Assembly: GCA_025459175.1 (NCBI GenBank)
Contig: JALORC010000024.1
Coordinates: 1-62,795, forward strand
Source: Planctomycetota bacterium
GTDB lineage: Bacteria; Planctomycetota; UBA1135; UBA2386
DNA: 62,795 bases
Reading direction: 5' to 3'
Shown piece after piece: positions 33,010 to 42,825 of the stretch. The number at the start of each line of letters is the position of its first letter. The stretch's first letter is position 1. Under the pieces are notes generated by a model that was not told where the DNA came from, ran no database searches, and worked only from the letters and a program-made list of their open reading frames with translations. Position numbers and translations under genes: made by a program.

Positions 33010-36000
33010 TCACACGGTGACGAGTTCGGGCCGCGTTGCACTCGCCGCGGGCACGGGCGCGGCGGCAGCCAGGATCGCGTCGAGAGCCGTCATCATCTCG
33101 CGGCACAGCAGCTGCACGTTCGGCTCGGTGCACATCGTGAAGTGGTTGCCGGGGCAACGCACCACCGTCAGGCCACCGCCGACGTAGGGCTGCCAACCGA
33201 GATCGGTGACGAACACGTAGCGCGTGTTCTGCGGCTGCTCCTCGGCGCGGAACAGCCACACCGGCCCCTCGTAGCGGCTCACCTGGTGCTGCTCGAAGGC
33301 ACGCTCGAACGCGAACTGCACCTCGAAACCGCGCAGGTCCGCCGGCATCACGCCACCGTCCTCGCGCGCCTTCGCGTTGATGCGGGCCGCGGTCCAGCGC
33401 TGCCACTTGGTCTGCAGGATGCGCAGCGGATACAGCGGTCCGCGCCGCAGCAACCGCCCGACGTGCAGCAGCCCGCGCGCCAGCTTGCCGCGCTGCGGCA
33501 ACTGCGGGCACCAGGTGTCGATCATGCCGACGAACGGCACCGCCTCGCCGAGCGCGCGCAACCGCTGCGCCATCTCGAACGCGATCAGACCGCCGCCGCT
33601 GTAGCCGCCGAGGTAGTACGGCCCGTGCGGTTGCACCTCGCGCAGTTCGGCGAGATAGGCATCCGCCATCTCGGCGATGCTGCCGTGCGGGGACTGCTTG
33701 CCGTCGACGCCGCGCGCCTGCAGCCCGTAGACCGGCTGGTCGTCGCCGAAGTAGTGCGCCAGGTCGCGGAAGCCGAGCACGTTGCCGCCGGCGCCGTGCA
33801 CCAGGAACAGGTTGGGCCGCTTGCCGCCGGTGCGGATCGGCACCACGAACTGCCCCTTCTTCGCCGCCACCGAGCGCACCGGGGCGCGGCCGGGCTCGGG
33901 CAGCTTCAGCTCGCTGCGCACCACCGCCGCCAGCTTGCGCACGGTGCCGGCGCCGAGCAGTGTCGCCAGCTCGAGGTCGAGGCCGAACTCCTTGTGGATG
34001 CGCGCGAACAGCCGCACCGCCAGCAGCGAGTGGCCGCCGAGTTCGAAGAAGTCCTGGTCGAGGCCCGGGTGCTCGACGCCGAGCAGTTCGTGGAACGTCA
34101 TGGCGAGCTTCTGCTCGACCTCGTCGCGCGGCCCGTCGCCGGTCGCGGCCGCGACGGTCGGATCCGCACCGGCGGCACCCGGCGACGGTCGCGCCGCTTC
34201 GGGCGGCAGCGACAACCACGCCGCCACCGCCGCCACGTCGAGCGAACTCACGACCACCTGGCTGGCCTCGCTGCGCAGCGCGCGTTCGAGCCCGGCCATG
34301 CCCTCGGGAGCGGTGATGCCACGCGCCAGGATCGCGCGCAGGCGCGGCACCGGGCCCGTCGCCGGCTGACGTGGCGCCGGTGCCGGCGCCGGCGGCCGCG
34401 CCACGGGGGCAGTGCCGCCGAACGCGCCGCGCACGCCGTACAACTGCAGCCCCAGCAACTCGACCAGCACCACGCCGGAGCGTGTGGTCACGGTGACGTC
34501 GAGCGTGCCCAGCCGCGCCCGTTCGTCGTTGGCGACCAGGCGCACGTGACTGATGACCTCGGCCGACAGGCGGCCGTGCACGCGGAGCTCGCCGATGCCG
34601 ACCGGCACGAACAGCGCGTCGGGAGCCGTCGCCGACAGCAGCCGGATGCCGCAGCCGAACGCCATGTCCACCAGCGCCGGGTGCAGTCGGTGCTGCTCGA
34701 GATCGGCGGCGAACGCGTCCGGCAGCCGCAGTTCGCCGAGCGCCTGCGTGGCATCGGTGCGCACCGCCTGCACACACTGCCAGCGCGGCCCGAACGCGAC
34801 GTGCCGGTCCTGGTCGCTGGTCGCCGGCGCCGGCCGCAGGCAGCTGCACGGCACCACCAGCTCGGGACGCAGTTCCGCGGTGGCGCTGCACCGCTGCCCA
34901 CGTGCGCGGGCGTGGGTGACACGCTCGTGCTCGGCCCCACCCGCCGGCGCGCTGGCGACCACCACTTCGTGGCCGCCGCCGTGCGACGTCACCGTCACGA
35001 ATACCGTGCGTTCGGCGCCGGCCTGGCAGACCAATGGCGACAGGAACTCGACCCCGTGCAGCGCCACCTGCGGCGTGCCCTCGACCACCTGCAGCGCCGC
35101 CGTCATCAGTTCGAGGTGACCGGTGCCGGGCAGCACCGGATCGCCACCGCGCACCGCGTGTTCGGCGAGCTGCCAATCGCGCGTGCCGGACCACGACCGC
35201 GCGAACTCGACGCCGGTCGCGAGCGCGCTGCGGGTGCCGAGCCAGCTCGGCGCCGGCAACTGCAGCTGCGGGCCCGCGGCCAGCATGCCGGCGTCCTGCC
35301 ACATGCCCCAGTCGACCGCCAGCGTGCGGCCCGGCCGGGCCGCCTGGCGCCAGTGCGCGAACGCATCCAGCGCCGCATTGGCCGCCGCGTAGTCGCACTG
35401 GCCGGGAACGCCGGCGAGGCCACTGGTCGACGCGAACACCACGAACAGGTCGAGCGCCGCGTCGGCGGTGGCCGCATCGAGCGCGGCGGCGGCGCCGAGC
35501 TTCGGCGCCAGCATGCGTTCGCTCTGCACCGGCTGACGGATCTGGATCGGCCCGTCGTCGAGCACGCCGGCCGCGTGCACGATGCCGTGCAGTGCCCCGA
35601 AGCGCTGCCGCGCCGTGCCGACCGCGAGCCGCGCCCCGTCGGCGGTGGCGACATCGGCCGCGACCACTTCGACCTCGGCGCCACGCGCCTCGAGTTCCCG
35701 CAGCTTGCTGATCACGGCCGCGGTGCGATCGCCATGGCGCAGCTGCAACCACTCGTCCCAGCACGCCCGCGGCGGCAGACCGCGCCGACCGACCAGCACC
35801 AGCCGCGCGCGCACCGCGGTGGCGAGGTGTTCGGCGACCGCGAGGCCGATGCCGCCGAGCCCGCCGGTCAGCAGATACACGCCCTGCTGCCGCCACGGCG
35901 AGGTTTCGTTCGTCGCCGGCGCCGGCAGCGCCACCAGCTCCTGCACGAAGCGCCGGCCACCGCGCAGCGCGATGCCGAGCGGCTGGTCGCCGGCCTCGGC

Positions 36001-39000
36001 TTCGCGGCACAACGCCGCCGCGAGCTCGGAAGGTGCACTCAGGGCCGCCGTGTCGACATCGACGCAACGCGTGCGAACGTCCGGATACTCGCGCGGCACC
36101 ACGCGCAGGAACCCCGCCACCGCCGCCTGCCCGGGCGCCGCGATCGCCTCGCCGGCGACCCGCACCGCACCGTGCGTCAGGCCCAACACGCGCAGACCGT
36201 TCGCCAGATCGGCGCGCCCGAGCGCTTGCCACAGCGCCAGCAGCGACTGCACCAGCGACAGCGCCTCACCTCGATCGAGGGCGGCCGCGAACAGCACCCG
36301 CTGCGGCCGGAAGCCGCCGGCCACCCCCTGCTGCAGCGTGCGCTCGACCGACGCGAGATCGCCGGCGGGCAACCGCAGCGCCCGGCCGCCGTGCTGCTGC
36401 ACGTGGGCCACGAACGCGGTCGCGAACGCACCGTCGCCGACCACCAGCCACTGCCCGGCCGGCCCGGCCCCACCCGCCGCGAGTTCCTGCGCGCGCCAGT
36501 GCGGCTGTTGCAGCCACTGCGCGGCCGGCAAGCGCACCGGCGGTTGCGGCTGCGCGCTGCGCACGACGCCGTCCTGCACCGACGCGCTGCCGGGCTCGAT
36601 CCAGTGCCGCTGGCGCTGGAACGCGTAGGTCGGCAGCGGCACGCGCCGGCGGTGTTCGACGCCGTGGAACGCGTTCCAGTCGATCGGCACGCCGAGCTGC
36701 CAGAGTCGCCCGACCGCCTCGAGCATCACCACGTCGGCGGCCTTCTGGTCCTTCGGGTGCGGCAACGACACCAGCGTCGCACTCTTCGCCGCGCGTTCGT
36801 GCATGCGCGCCAGCGAGGCGAGCGCCTTGCCCGGGCCGATCTCGACGAACACGCGGTCGCCGGTGGCCAGCAGCGTCGCGATGCCGTCCTGGAACCGCAC
36901 CGTCGAGCGCAGGTGCTCGACCCAGTAGTCGGGGTCGGCCGCGCGCTGCGGATCGATCCAGTCGCCGGTGACGTTCGACACCCACGGCTGCTTGGCCGGC
37001 TGCAGCCGCAGCGCGCGCAGGCCCTGGCGGAAGCGTTCGAGGATCGGATCGAGCAGATGGCTGTGCGCCGCCACCGGGATGTGCAGCCGCTGGCAGTCGA
37101 CGCCGCGCGTGCGCAGCTCGGCCTCGGTGCGTTCGATCGCGGCCGGCGTGCCGGCCAGCACCGACAGCTGCGGCGCGTTGGCGGCGGCGATCGACAGCTC
37201 GCCGCCGCCGAGCTGCAGCGCCTCGGCGAGCGGCAGCGCCACGGTCAGCATCGCGCCGGGTCCCAGCTGCTCGAACAGCTCGCCGCGCAGCAGCACCACC
37301 TGCATGCCCTGCTGCGGCGTGAAGGTGCCGTTCAGCGTCGCGGCGACGTACTCGCCCATGCTGTGGCCCAGCATGGCGTCGGCGACCACGCCGAACGACA
37401 GCAGCGTGCGGGCCAGCGCGTACTCGACCAGGAACAGCGCCGGCAGCGCCAACGACGGCTGCTCGAGTTCGCTGCCGTGCTCGGCCGTGGCCCTGCCGCC
37501 GAACAGCAGTTCGCGCACCGCGGTCGCGCGAGCGGTCGGCAGCGCGCGCAGGCACTCGTCGGCGGCGGCGCGGAACACCGGCTCGTGCTCGTAGAGGCCG
37601 CGCGCCATGCCCGGATACTGCGCTCCACCACCGGGGAACAGGAACACGACCTTCGGCGCCCGCTCCGTCGCCTTCTTCAGCTGCGCGCCGAACGCGCCGT
37701 CGAGCAGTTGCGCGGCGAGACCCGCGCCGTCGGCGCCGACCACGAACCCGCGCACGGCGAAGTCGCGGCGGCCGGTCTGCAGCGTCCACGCGACGTCGGC
37801 GAGTTCGGCCGCCGGGTTGGCCACCAGCCAGTTGCCGAGCGCCCTGGCGTTGTCGACCGCGGCGGCCTCGACCTTGCCGCGGATCGGCAGCAAATGGCAA
37901 CGACGCGGATACGGTGCGTTCGCCGCCGGCGCCGCGACCTCGGCCTCGCCGACCAGCACGTGCGCATTGGTGCCACCGACGCCGAGCGCGCTCACCCCGG
38001 CGAGCCGCGCGCCACCGGCCGGCCGCGGCCACGGCCGCCGCTCGGCGACCACGTGGAACGGCGAGCTCGGGAAGTCGATCAGCGGGTTGCTGCGGCGGTA
38101 GTTCAGGCTCGCCGGCAGTTCGCCGTGCTGCAGCGCCAGCACGACCTTCAGGAACCCCGCCACACCGGCCGCGGTGTCGAGGTGACCGATGTTGGTCTTC
38201 ACCGAGCCGATGCCGCAGAAGCCGCGTTCGTCGGTGCTGGCGCGGAATGCCTGCGTCAGCGCCTCGATCTCGATCGGATCGCCGACCGAGGTGCCGGTGC
38301 CGTGGGCCTCCACGTACTGCACGCGGTCGGCCGACGTGTCGGCGAGCGCCAGCGCCTCGGCGACCACTTCGGCATAACCGTCGACGCTCGGCGCCAGGTA
38401 GCTGACCTTGCGCGCGCCGTCGTTGTTGATCGCCGAACCCTTGACCACCGCGTGGATGTGGTCGCCGGCCTCGATCGCGTCCTGCAGCCGCCGCAGCACG
38501 ACGACGCCGGCCCCGCTGCCGAAGATGGTGCCCTTGCTGTCGGCGTCGAAGGTGCGGCAGTGGCCGTCGGACGACAACACCTCGCCGTCCTTGAACAGGT
38601 AGCCGCGATCCTGCGGCACCAGGATCGTGACGCCGCCGGCCAACGCCATGTCGCACTCGCCGGCGAGCAGACTCTGCGCGGCGGCGTGGATCGCGACCAG
38701 CGACGTCGAACACGCGGTCAGCACGTTGACGCTCGGCCCGCGCAGGTCGAACTGGTAGCTGGTCCGCGTCGCCAGGAAGTCCTTGTCGTTGCCGGTGTGA
38801 CGGATCAGGAACATGCCGATCTGCCGGACCAGGTCCGGATTGGTCAGCACGTTGTGCAGCAGGTAGGTGTTCATGCCGCAACCGGCCCAGACGCCGATGC
38901 GGCCGCCGAAGCGGTCCGGCACGTGGCCGGCGTGCTCGAACGCCTCGTGGCAGACCTCGAGCCAGACCCGGTGTTGCGGGTCGAACAGCGCCGCATCGCG

Positions 39001-39240
39001 CGGCGACATGCCGAAGAAGCCGGCGTCGAACCGATCGATGCCGTCGAGCAGCATCGCCGCCTTCACGTAGTCCGGATCGGCCAGCAGCTCGGGCGGCACG
39101 CCGCGCGCCGCCAGTTGCTCGTCGTCGAGCTCGACCCGGGCCTCGCGGCTGTCGCGCAACAAGCGCCAGAAGGCCTCGAGGTCGGGGGCGCCGGGAAACC
39201 GGCACGCCATGCCGACCACGGCGATGTCCGTGTCTGCCAT
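33010..39240 (-). CDS. Single-module type I polyketide synthase (KS-AT-KR-DH-ACP-TE)
   Basis: A 2076-residue megasynthase. The ketosynthase spans about 4-430 with Cys177 (LTACSTSL), the EAHGTGTSVGDPIE His and the KTNIGHLDTAAGVAG His. The acyltransferase spans about 530-840 with Ser627 (GHSMGEYVAA) and a selectivity region IPVAAHSH. The ketoreductase includes a structural half, TGGLGGIGLAVAEHL at about 1125 and Tyr1284 (QCDYAAANAALD). The dehydratase follows, with His1361 (LAEHAVRGGDPVLPGTGH) and the Asp in LHPALVDMAFG. The carrier protein has Ser1738 (ELGGHSLLAV) and the thioesterase Ser1881 (GGYSGGGL). No enoylreductase, methyltransferase or loading module is present, and the DH follows the KR. 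No phosphopantetheinyl transferase is in the window. All active-site residues look intact. Confidence 0.95.
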   Translation of the reverse strand: MADTDIAVVGMACRFPGAPDLEAFWRLLRDSREARVELDDEQLAARGVPPELLADPDYVKAAMLLDGIDRFDAGFFGMSPRDAALFDPQHRVWLEVCHEAFEHAGHVPDRFGGRIGVWAGCGMNTYLLHNVLTNPDLVRQIGMFLIRHTGNDKDFLATRTSYQFDLRGPSVNVLTACSTSLVAIHAAAQSLLAGECDMALAGGVTILVPQDRGYLFKDGEVLSSDGHCRTFDADSKGTIFGSGAGVVVLRRLQDAIEAGDHIHAVVKGSAINNDGARKVSYLAPSVDGYAEVVAEALALADTSADRVQYVEAHGTGTSVGDPIEIEALTQAFRASTDERGFCGIGSVKTNIGHLDTAAGVAGFLKVVLALQHGELPASLNYRRSNPLIDFPSSPFHVVAERRPWPRPAGGARLAGVSALGVGGTNAHVLVGEAEVAAPAANAPYPRRCHLLPIRGKVEAAAVDNARALGNWLVANPAAELADVAWTLQTGRRDFAVRGFVVGADGAGLAAQLLDGAFGAQLKKATERAPKVVFLFPGGGAQYPGMARGLYEHEPVFRAAADECLRALPTARATAVRELLFGGRATAEHGSELEQPSLALPALFLVEYALARTLLSFGVVADAMLGHSMGEYVAATLNGTFTPQQGMQVVLLRGELFEQLGPGAMLTVALPLAEALQLGGGELSIAAANAPQLSVLAGTPAAIERTEAELRTRGVDCQRLHIPVAAHSHLLDPILERFRQGLRALRLQPAKQPWVSNVTGDWIDPQRAADPDYWVEHLRSTVRFQDGIATLLATGDRVFVEIGPGKALASLARMHERAAKSATLVSLPHPKDQKAADVVMLEAVGRLWQLGVPIDWNAFHGVEHRRRVPLPTYAFQRQRHWIEPGSASVQDGVVRSAQPQPPVRLPAAQWLQQPHWRAQELAAGGAGPAGQWLVVGDGAFATAFVAHVQQHGGRALRLPAGDLASVERTLQQGVAGGFRPQRVLFAAALDRGEALSLVQSLLALWQALGRADLANGLRVLGLTHGAVRVAGEAIAAPGQAAVAGFLRVVPREYPDVRTRCVDVDTAALSAPSELAAALCREAEAGDQPLGIALRGGRRFVQELVALPAPATNETSPWRQQGVYLLTGGLGGIGLAVAEHLATAVRARLVLVGRRGLPPRACWDEWLQLRHGDRTAAVISKLRELEARGAEVEVVAADVATADGARLAVGTARQRFGALHGIVHAAGVLDDGPIQIRQPVQSERMLAPKLGAAAALDAATADAALDLFVVFASTSGLAGVPGQCDYAAANAALDAFAHWRQAARPGRTLAVDWGMWQDAGMLAAGPQLQLPAPSWLGTRSALATGVEFARSWSGTRDWQLAEHAVRGGDPVLPGTGHLELMTAALQVVEGTPQVALHGVEFLSPLVCQAGAERTVFVTVTSHGGGHEVVVASAPAGGAEHERVTHARARGQRCSATAELRPELVVPCSCLRPAPATSDQDRHVAFGPRWQCVQAVRTDATQALGELRLPDAFAADLEQHRLHPALVDMAFGCGIRLLSATAPDALFVPVGIGELRVHGRLSAEVISHVRLVANDERARLGTLDVTVTTRSGVVLVELLGLQLYGVRGAFGGTAPVARPPAPAPAPRQPATGPVPRLRAILARGITAPEGMAGLERALRSEASQVVVSSLDVAAVAAWLSLPPEAARPSPGAAGADPTVAAATGDGPRDEVEQKLAMTFHELLGVEHPGLDQDFFELGGHSLLAVRLFARIHKEFGLDLELATLLGAGTVRKLAAVVRSELKLPEPGRAPVRSVAAKKGQFVVPIRTGGKRPNLFLVHGAGGNVLGFRDLAHYFGDDQPVYGLQARGVDGKQSPHGSIAEMADAYLAELREVQPHGPYYLGGYSGGGLIAFEMAQRLRALGEAVPFVGMIDTWCPQLPQRGKLARGLLHVGRLLRRGPLYPLRILQTKWQRWTAARINAKAREDGGVMPADLRGFEVQFAFERAFEQHQVSRYEGPVWLFRAEEQPQNTRYVFVTDLGWQPYVGGGLTVVRCPGNHFTMCTEPNVQLLCREMMTALDAILAAAAPVPAASATRPELVTV

Positions 39241-39310
39241 GTACGGGTGGGGAAGTCGCGGTCGTATCGGCCGGCGGGGCAGACGCTACGGAGCGAGCGG
39301 GGAGAATGCG

Positions 39311-41167
39311 ATGGCAACGGTCGCTGCGACGCGACCAGGCCGCGGCGCACGATCCCGCGAACCTCGACCGCTGGCGGGACTAGCACCGTCGATGGACGCT
39401 GCCGCACCCACCGCCGACGCCAACGCAGGGACGCGGTCGCCGCGCACCGCCACGGCGGTCTTGCTGCTGGCGGCGCTGGTCGCGGTGGTCTACTGGCCGG
39501 CGCTGGCGGGAGAAGCGGTCTACGACGACCGCCAGAACTTCCTGACCAACGGCCCGCTGCGCGACGGCGACCTCTGGACCGTGTGCACCAGCCCGTTCTA
39601 CCGCGACGAGCTCGGCTACTGGCGGCCGCTGGCGTCGCTGGCGATGACCATCGGCCACCGGGCCGCGGGCCTCGCTGGCGTGCACGCTCTGGCGCTGCTG
39701 TTGCACGTGTTGGCCGCCGCGGCGGCGTTCCGCATCGCCGCGCACCTGCTCGCCGACCGCCGGGCCGCGCTGGCGACCGCGATGTTGTTCGCCCTGCATC
39801 CGGTGCACGTCGAGTCGGTCGCCTGGGCCTCGGCACTGTCGCATCCGCTCGGCGCGTGGTGCGCACTGCAGGCGCTCGCCAGCGGCCTGCACTGGCGCGA
39901 CCGCCGACCGCACTCCGTGCCGTGGCGCCCTGCGGCCTGGTTCGCGGCGGCCCTGATGGCGCAGGAGAACTGCCTGCTCACTGCGCCGCTGCTGCTGCTG
40001 GGGCTGCGGGTGTCGGATGGCCGGCCGCGAACCGGGCCGGCGCCACGGCTGCGCACCCTCGCTGGCCTGCTGATCGTGGTGGTGTGCGCGTGGTTGTCGA
40101 TGCGCCTGCTCGTGCTCGAGCGCCCGTTCGGCGGCGTCGACACCGCGCGCTGCGGGCCGCTGCCGCCGATCTCGGTGAGCGCGCTGGCCGAAATGGTCGG
40201 GCGACCGCTGACCTTGCTGGCGGTGCCGCACCCGCTGCTGCCGTTCCAGTCGCTGCACGACGAACCGGGCCGTGACGCCGCGCTGCGCTACAGCTGGCCA
40301 CTCGCGACGCTGGCGATCGCCGTGGCCGCCGCCTGGACGTGGCGCCGTGGCTCGTCGACGCTGCGCGTCGCGCTCCTGCTGCTGGTGGTGCCGTTGTTGC
40401 TGCCCGCGGCCTGCTACCGTTCGCTGGGCGAGTTCCCGCTGGCCGAACGCTATCTGTACGTGCCGGCGCTCGGCTTCGCGCTGGCGCTGGTCGAAGTCGC
40501 GCGTCACCACCGGCGCCTGTTGCTGCTGCCGGCCGCGGCCTGGGCGCTGATCGACCTCGGGCAGGTGCCGGTCTGGCGCGACCCGGATCGCCTGTTCGCG
40601 CATGCGCTGCAGCACGCCGGCACCGACCCGCGCCTGCACGTGATGGCCGGCAACCGCGCGCTCGAACTGGCCGCCGCCGGCGCGCCCGGGGCGATCGAGC
40701 GGGCCCGCCGCAGCCACCAGCGAGCGCTGGCCATGCTGGCCGAACGGGGCCCGGACGTCTCGCGGCGGCAGCTCGCCGCCGCGCACGTGGGCATGGCCTG
40801 GTGCGAACTGCTGGCGGCCGAACCGCACGATCGCCTCGATGCGGACCGGCTCGCCGCGCAATTCCTCGCCGCGCTGGATCAGGACCAACGGCTGCCCGGT
40901 GGCTGGGTCGGCTACGGCGTCGCACTCGCGATCGGCCGGCGGTTCGAGGCCGCCGAGGCCGCCTTCCGGCACGCGCTCGAACTCGACCACCGCTGCCCCG
41001 AGGCGTGGTTCAACCTCGGCTACCTGCAGTTCGAGACCGGTCGCCGTGCGGAGGCCCGTCACAACCTGCGGCAGGCGCTGCGCTGCGACCCGGGCTTGCT
41101 GGCGGCCACCGACCTGTTGCAGCAACTGCAGCACCGCGACGCGCAGGCTGCACTGCCGCCGCGGTAG
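39311..41167 (+). CDS. Multi-span membrane protein with C-terminal TPR repeats (TMTC-like)
   Basis: A 618-residue product. ATG 39311 has GGGAG six bases upstream; ATG 39392 is an alternative. The N-terminal ~420 residues have roughly ten membrane helices with an early acidic loop (AGEAVYDDRQNFL) and FALHPVHVESVAWASALSH. These are the hallmarks of the DUF1736/TMTC group related to GT-C glycosyltransferases. The C-terminal part holds TPR-like helices (AAEAAFRHALELDHRCPEAW, FNLGYLQFETGRRAEARHNL). Eukaryotic TMTCs O-mannosylate proteins; bacterial members are uncharacterised. It is divergent from the PKS gene, with 70 bases between the starts. Confidence 0.8.
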   Translation: MATVAATRPGRGARSREPRPLAGLAPSMDAAAPTADANAGTRSPRTATAVLLLAALVAVVYWPALAGEAVYDDRQNFLTNGPLRDGDLWTVCTSPFYRDELGYWRPLASLAMTIGHRAAGLAGVHALALLLHVLAAAAAFRIAAHLLADRRAALATAMLFALHPVHVESVAWASALSHPLGAWCALQALASGLHWRDRRPHSVPWRPAAWFAAALMAQENCLLTAPLLLLGLRVSDGRPRTGPAPRLRTLAGLLIVVVCAWLSMRLLVLERPFGGVDTARCGPLPPISVSALAEMVGRPLTLLAVPHPLLPFQSLHDEPGRDAALRYSWPLATLAIAVAAAWTWRRGSSTLRVALLLLVVPLLLPAACYRSLGEFPLAERYLYVPALGFALALVEVARHHRRLLLLPAAAWALIDLGQVPVWRDPDRLFAHALQHAGTDPRLHVMAGNRALELAAAGAPGAIERARRSHQRALAMLAERGPDVSRRQLAAAHVGMAWCELLAAEPHDRLDADRLAAQFLAALDQDQRLPGGWVGYGVALAIGRRFEAAEAAFRHALELDHRCPEAWFNLGYLQFETGRRAEARHNLRQALRCDPGLLAATDLLQQLQHRDAQAALPPR

Positions 41168-41218
41168 CATCCGCGCCGCCGCGGTCACACCGACCGGCAG
41201 CGCTCCGGAACCCTCGCC

Positions 41219-42808
41219 ATGCACCAGCTCTCTCTGCCTCGGATCGGCGTCACCGCCCTGTCGTTGCTCACCGGCATCGGGGCGCAGATCGTGCCCAAGG
41301 TGCCGAAGATCCCGTTCCCGACCAAGAACGCGGAGACGCCGGCGCCGCCGGCGGACCAGCCACCGGCAGCGCCGCAACCGGGCGCCGTCGAGGGTGGCGT
41401 CGGCATCGCGTTCCAAGCCGATCCGCAAGGCAACCTGGTGATCGCCCAGCTCGCGCCCGGCGGCGCCGCCGAACGGGCCAAGGTGCCCACCGGTGCCGTG
41501 CTGCGCGCCGTCGACGGCAAGCGCACCGCCGGGCTCACCATCGAGCAGGTGCGCGCCCTGTGCATCGGGCCGGTCGACTCGATGGTGACGCTGACCGTCG
41601 AGACGCCGCGCGAGGTGATCGACTTCGTGCTGCAGCGGCGCCCGCTCGCGAGCGCCGCGGGACCGGGGCCACAACCGACGGCTCCGGCCGCGAACGGCGA
41701 GTTCCCGGCCTGGCTGCGTCCGGGCGCCCGCGCGACCTACTTCTCGGGTCAGGCGACGATGCCCGGCGTGTCGACGCAGCTGATCCCCGACGAGAGCGGC
41801 TTCGGCTGGCGCGACGGCAACGGCCGCACCTATCGCGAGGAAGACGTGCCGAGCACCGGCGGCGGTGGGCTCACGCAGTACGACTTCGTGCACGTCGCCG
41901 CCGACTGCATCGCGGCGATGCAGACGATCCACGTCTACACCGACGCCGCGCTGCGCAACACGACGCTGACCAGCACGCAGGCGCAGGTCGGCGACCGCAA
42001 CGGCCTGACCGATCTCTGGGTGCCGCCGGCGAAGTTGCGCGCGATGCTGCAGCAGGAGACGCCCGGCTACCGCGTGCGCCGCGTCAAGTATCCGCTCGAG
42101 GGCCGCACCTACGATGCATTGGTGCAGCAGGTCAAGAGCGACAGTTCGTGGCAACGCTACACCTACGACCTCGACACCGGCCTGCTGCTGGTGTTCTCGG
42201 CGAGTTCGACCGGCGCCCCGGTGCTGACCCGCGAAGGCAACCAACTGCAGCAGGGCGCCGGCGGCACGACGATCACGTCGGTGGTGTTGCGCAACCTGCG
42301 CCAGGTCACGCTGCCGTGGACCGGGCAAGGCGCCGCCACGTGGCTGCAGCCCGGCAAGTCGCTCGAGTATCGCGGCACCTACAGCAACAGCCTGGCGGCC
42401 GGCACGATGGCGCCGTGGGGACTGGTGATCGCGGCCACCGTCGAACAGCGGCTCGGCGATTGCGCGCTGACCAAGCTGGTGACGCGCATCGACTACGGCA
42501 CCGGTCAGCCGCAGGACTCGACGTCGATGGCGGCCTACGGGCCGGGCTCGTTCGGCCATCTGGCGATCGACCCGAAGCGCCTCGCCGAGCTGCAGCTCGG
42601 CCAGGTGTTCGATCGCGATCCGCTGACCGGACGGCAGCTCGCGTGTGCGGCCAGCGACGGGCGCACCGTGACGCTGGTCGAGCAGGGGCCGATGGACCTG
42701 CAGAAGTACACCTACGATCGGCAGAGCGGTGTGCTGATCGTGTTCGCGCAGCAGCAGCAGCAGGGCCCGGCGGTGATCAGCATCGACACGCGGCTGCAGC
42801 AGCGCTGA
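41219..42808 (+). CDS. Exported PDZ-domain protein
   Basis: A 529-residue product. The N-terminus MHQLSLPRIGVTALSLLTGI is a probable signal, followed by a Pro-rich linker. A PDZ domain lies at about 60-140 (VGIAFQADPQGNLVIAQLAP, GAVLRAVDGKRTAGLTIEQV). The remaining ~380 residues are beta-rich with repeated YTYD(L/R) strands (WQRYTYDLDTGLLLVFSASS and YTYDRQSGVLIVFAQQ), which look like an internal duplication. No protease motif is present. It follows the TPR membrane gene by 51 bases on the same strand and may be co-transcribed. It is convergent with the GT87-like gene. Function unknown. Confidence 0.7.
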   Translation: MHQLSLPRIGVTALSLLTGIGAQIVPKVPKIPFPTKNAETPAPPADQPPAAPQPGAVEGGVGIAFQADPQGNLVIAQLAPGGAAERAKVPTGAVLRAVDGKRTAGLTIEQVRALCIGPVDSMVTLTVETPREVIDFVLQRRPLASAAGPGPQPTAPAANGEFPAWLRPGARATYFSGQATMPGVSTQLIPDESGFGWRDGNGRTYREEDVPSTGGGGLTQYDFVHVAADCIAAMQTIHVYTDAALRNTTLTSTQAQVGDRNGLTDLWVPPAKLRAMLQQETPGYRVRRVKYPLEGRTYDALVQQVKSDSSWQRYTYDLDTGLLLVFSASSTGAPVLTREGNQLQQGAGGTTITSVVLRNLRQVTLPWTGQGAATWLQPGKSLEYRGTYSNSLAAGTMAPWGLVIAATVEQRLGDCALTKLVTRIDYGTGQPQDSTSMAAYGPGSFGHLAIDPKRLAELQLGQVFDRDPLTGRQLACAASDGRTVTLVEQGPMDLQKYTYDRQSGVLIVFAQQQQQGPAVISIDTRLQQR

Positions 42809-42825
42809 CGAGCGGGGGCGATCGC

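Noticed and set aside
33142..40275. Very long open frame on the plus strand opposite the PKS gene
   Set aside because: It mirrors the PKS codons in a high-GC genome, has His/Arg-rich low-information sequence, no recognisable domain and no ribosome binding site. The PKS frame explains the stretch fully.
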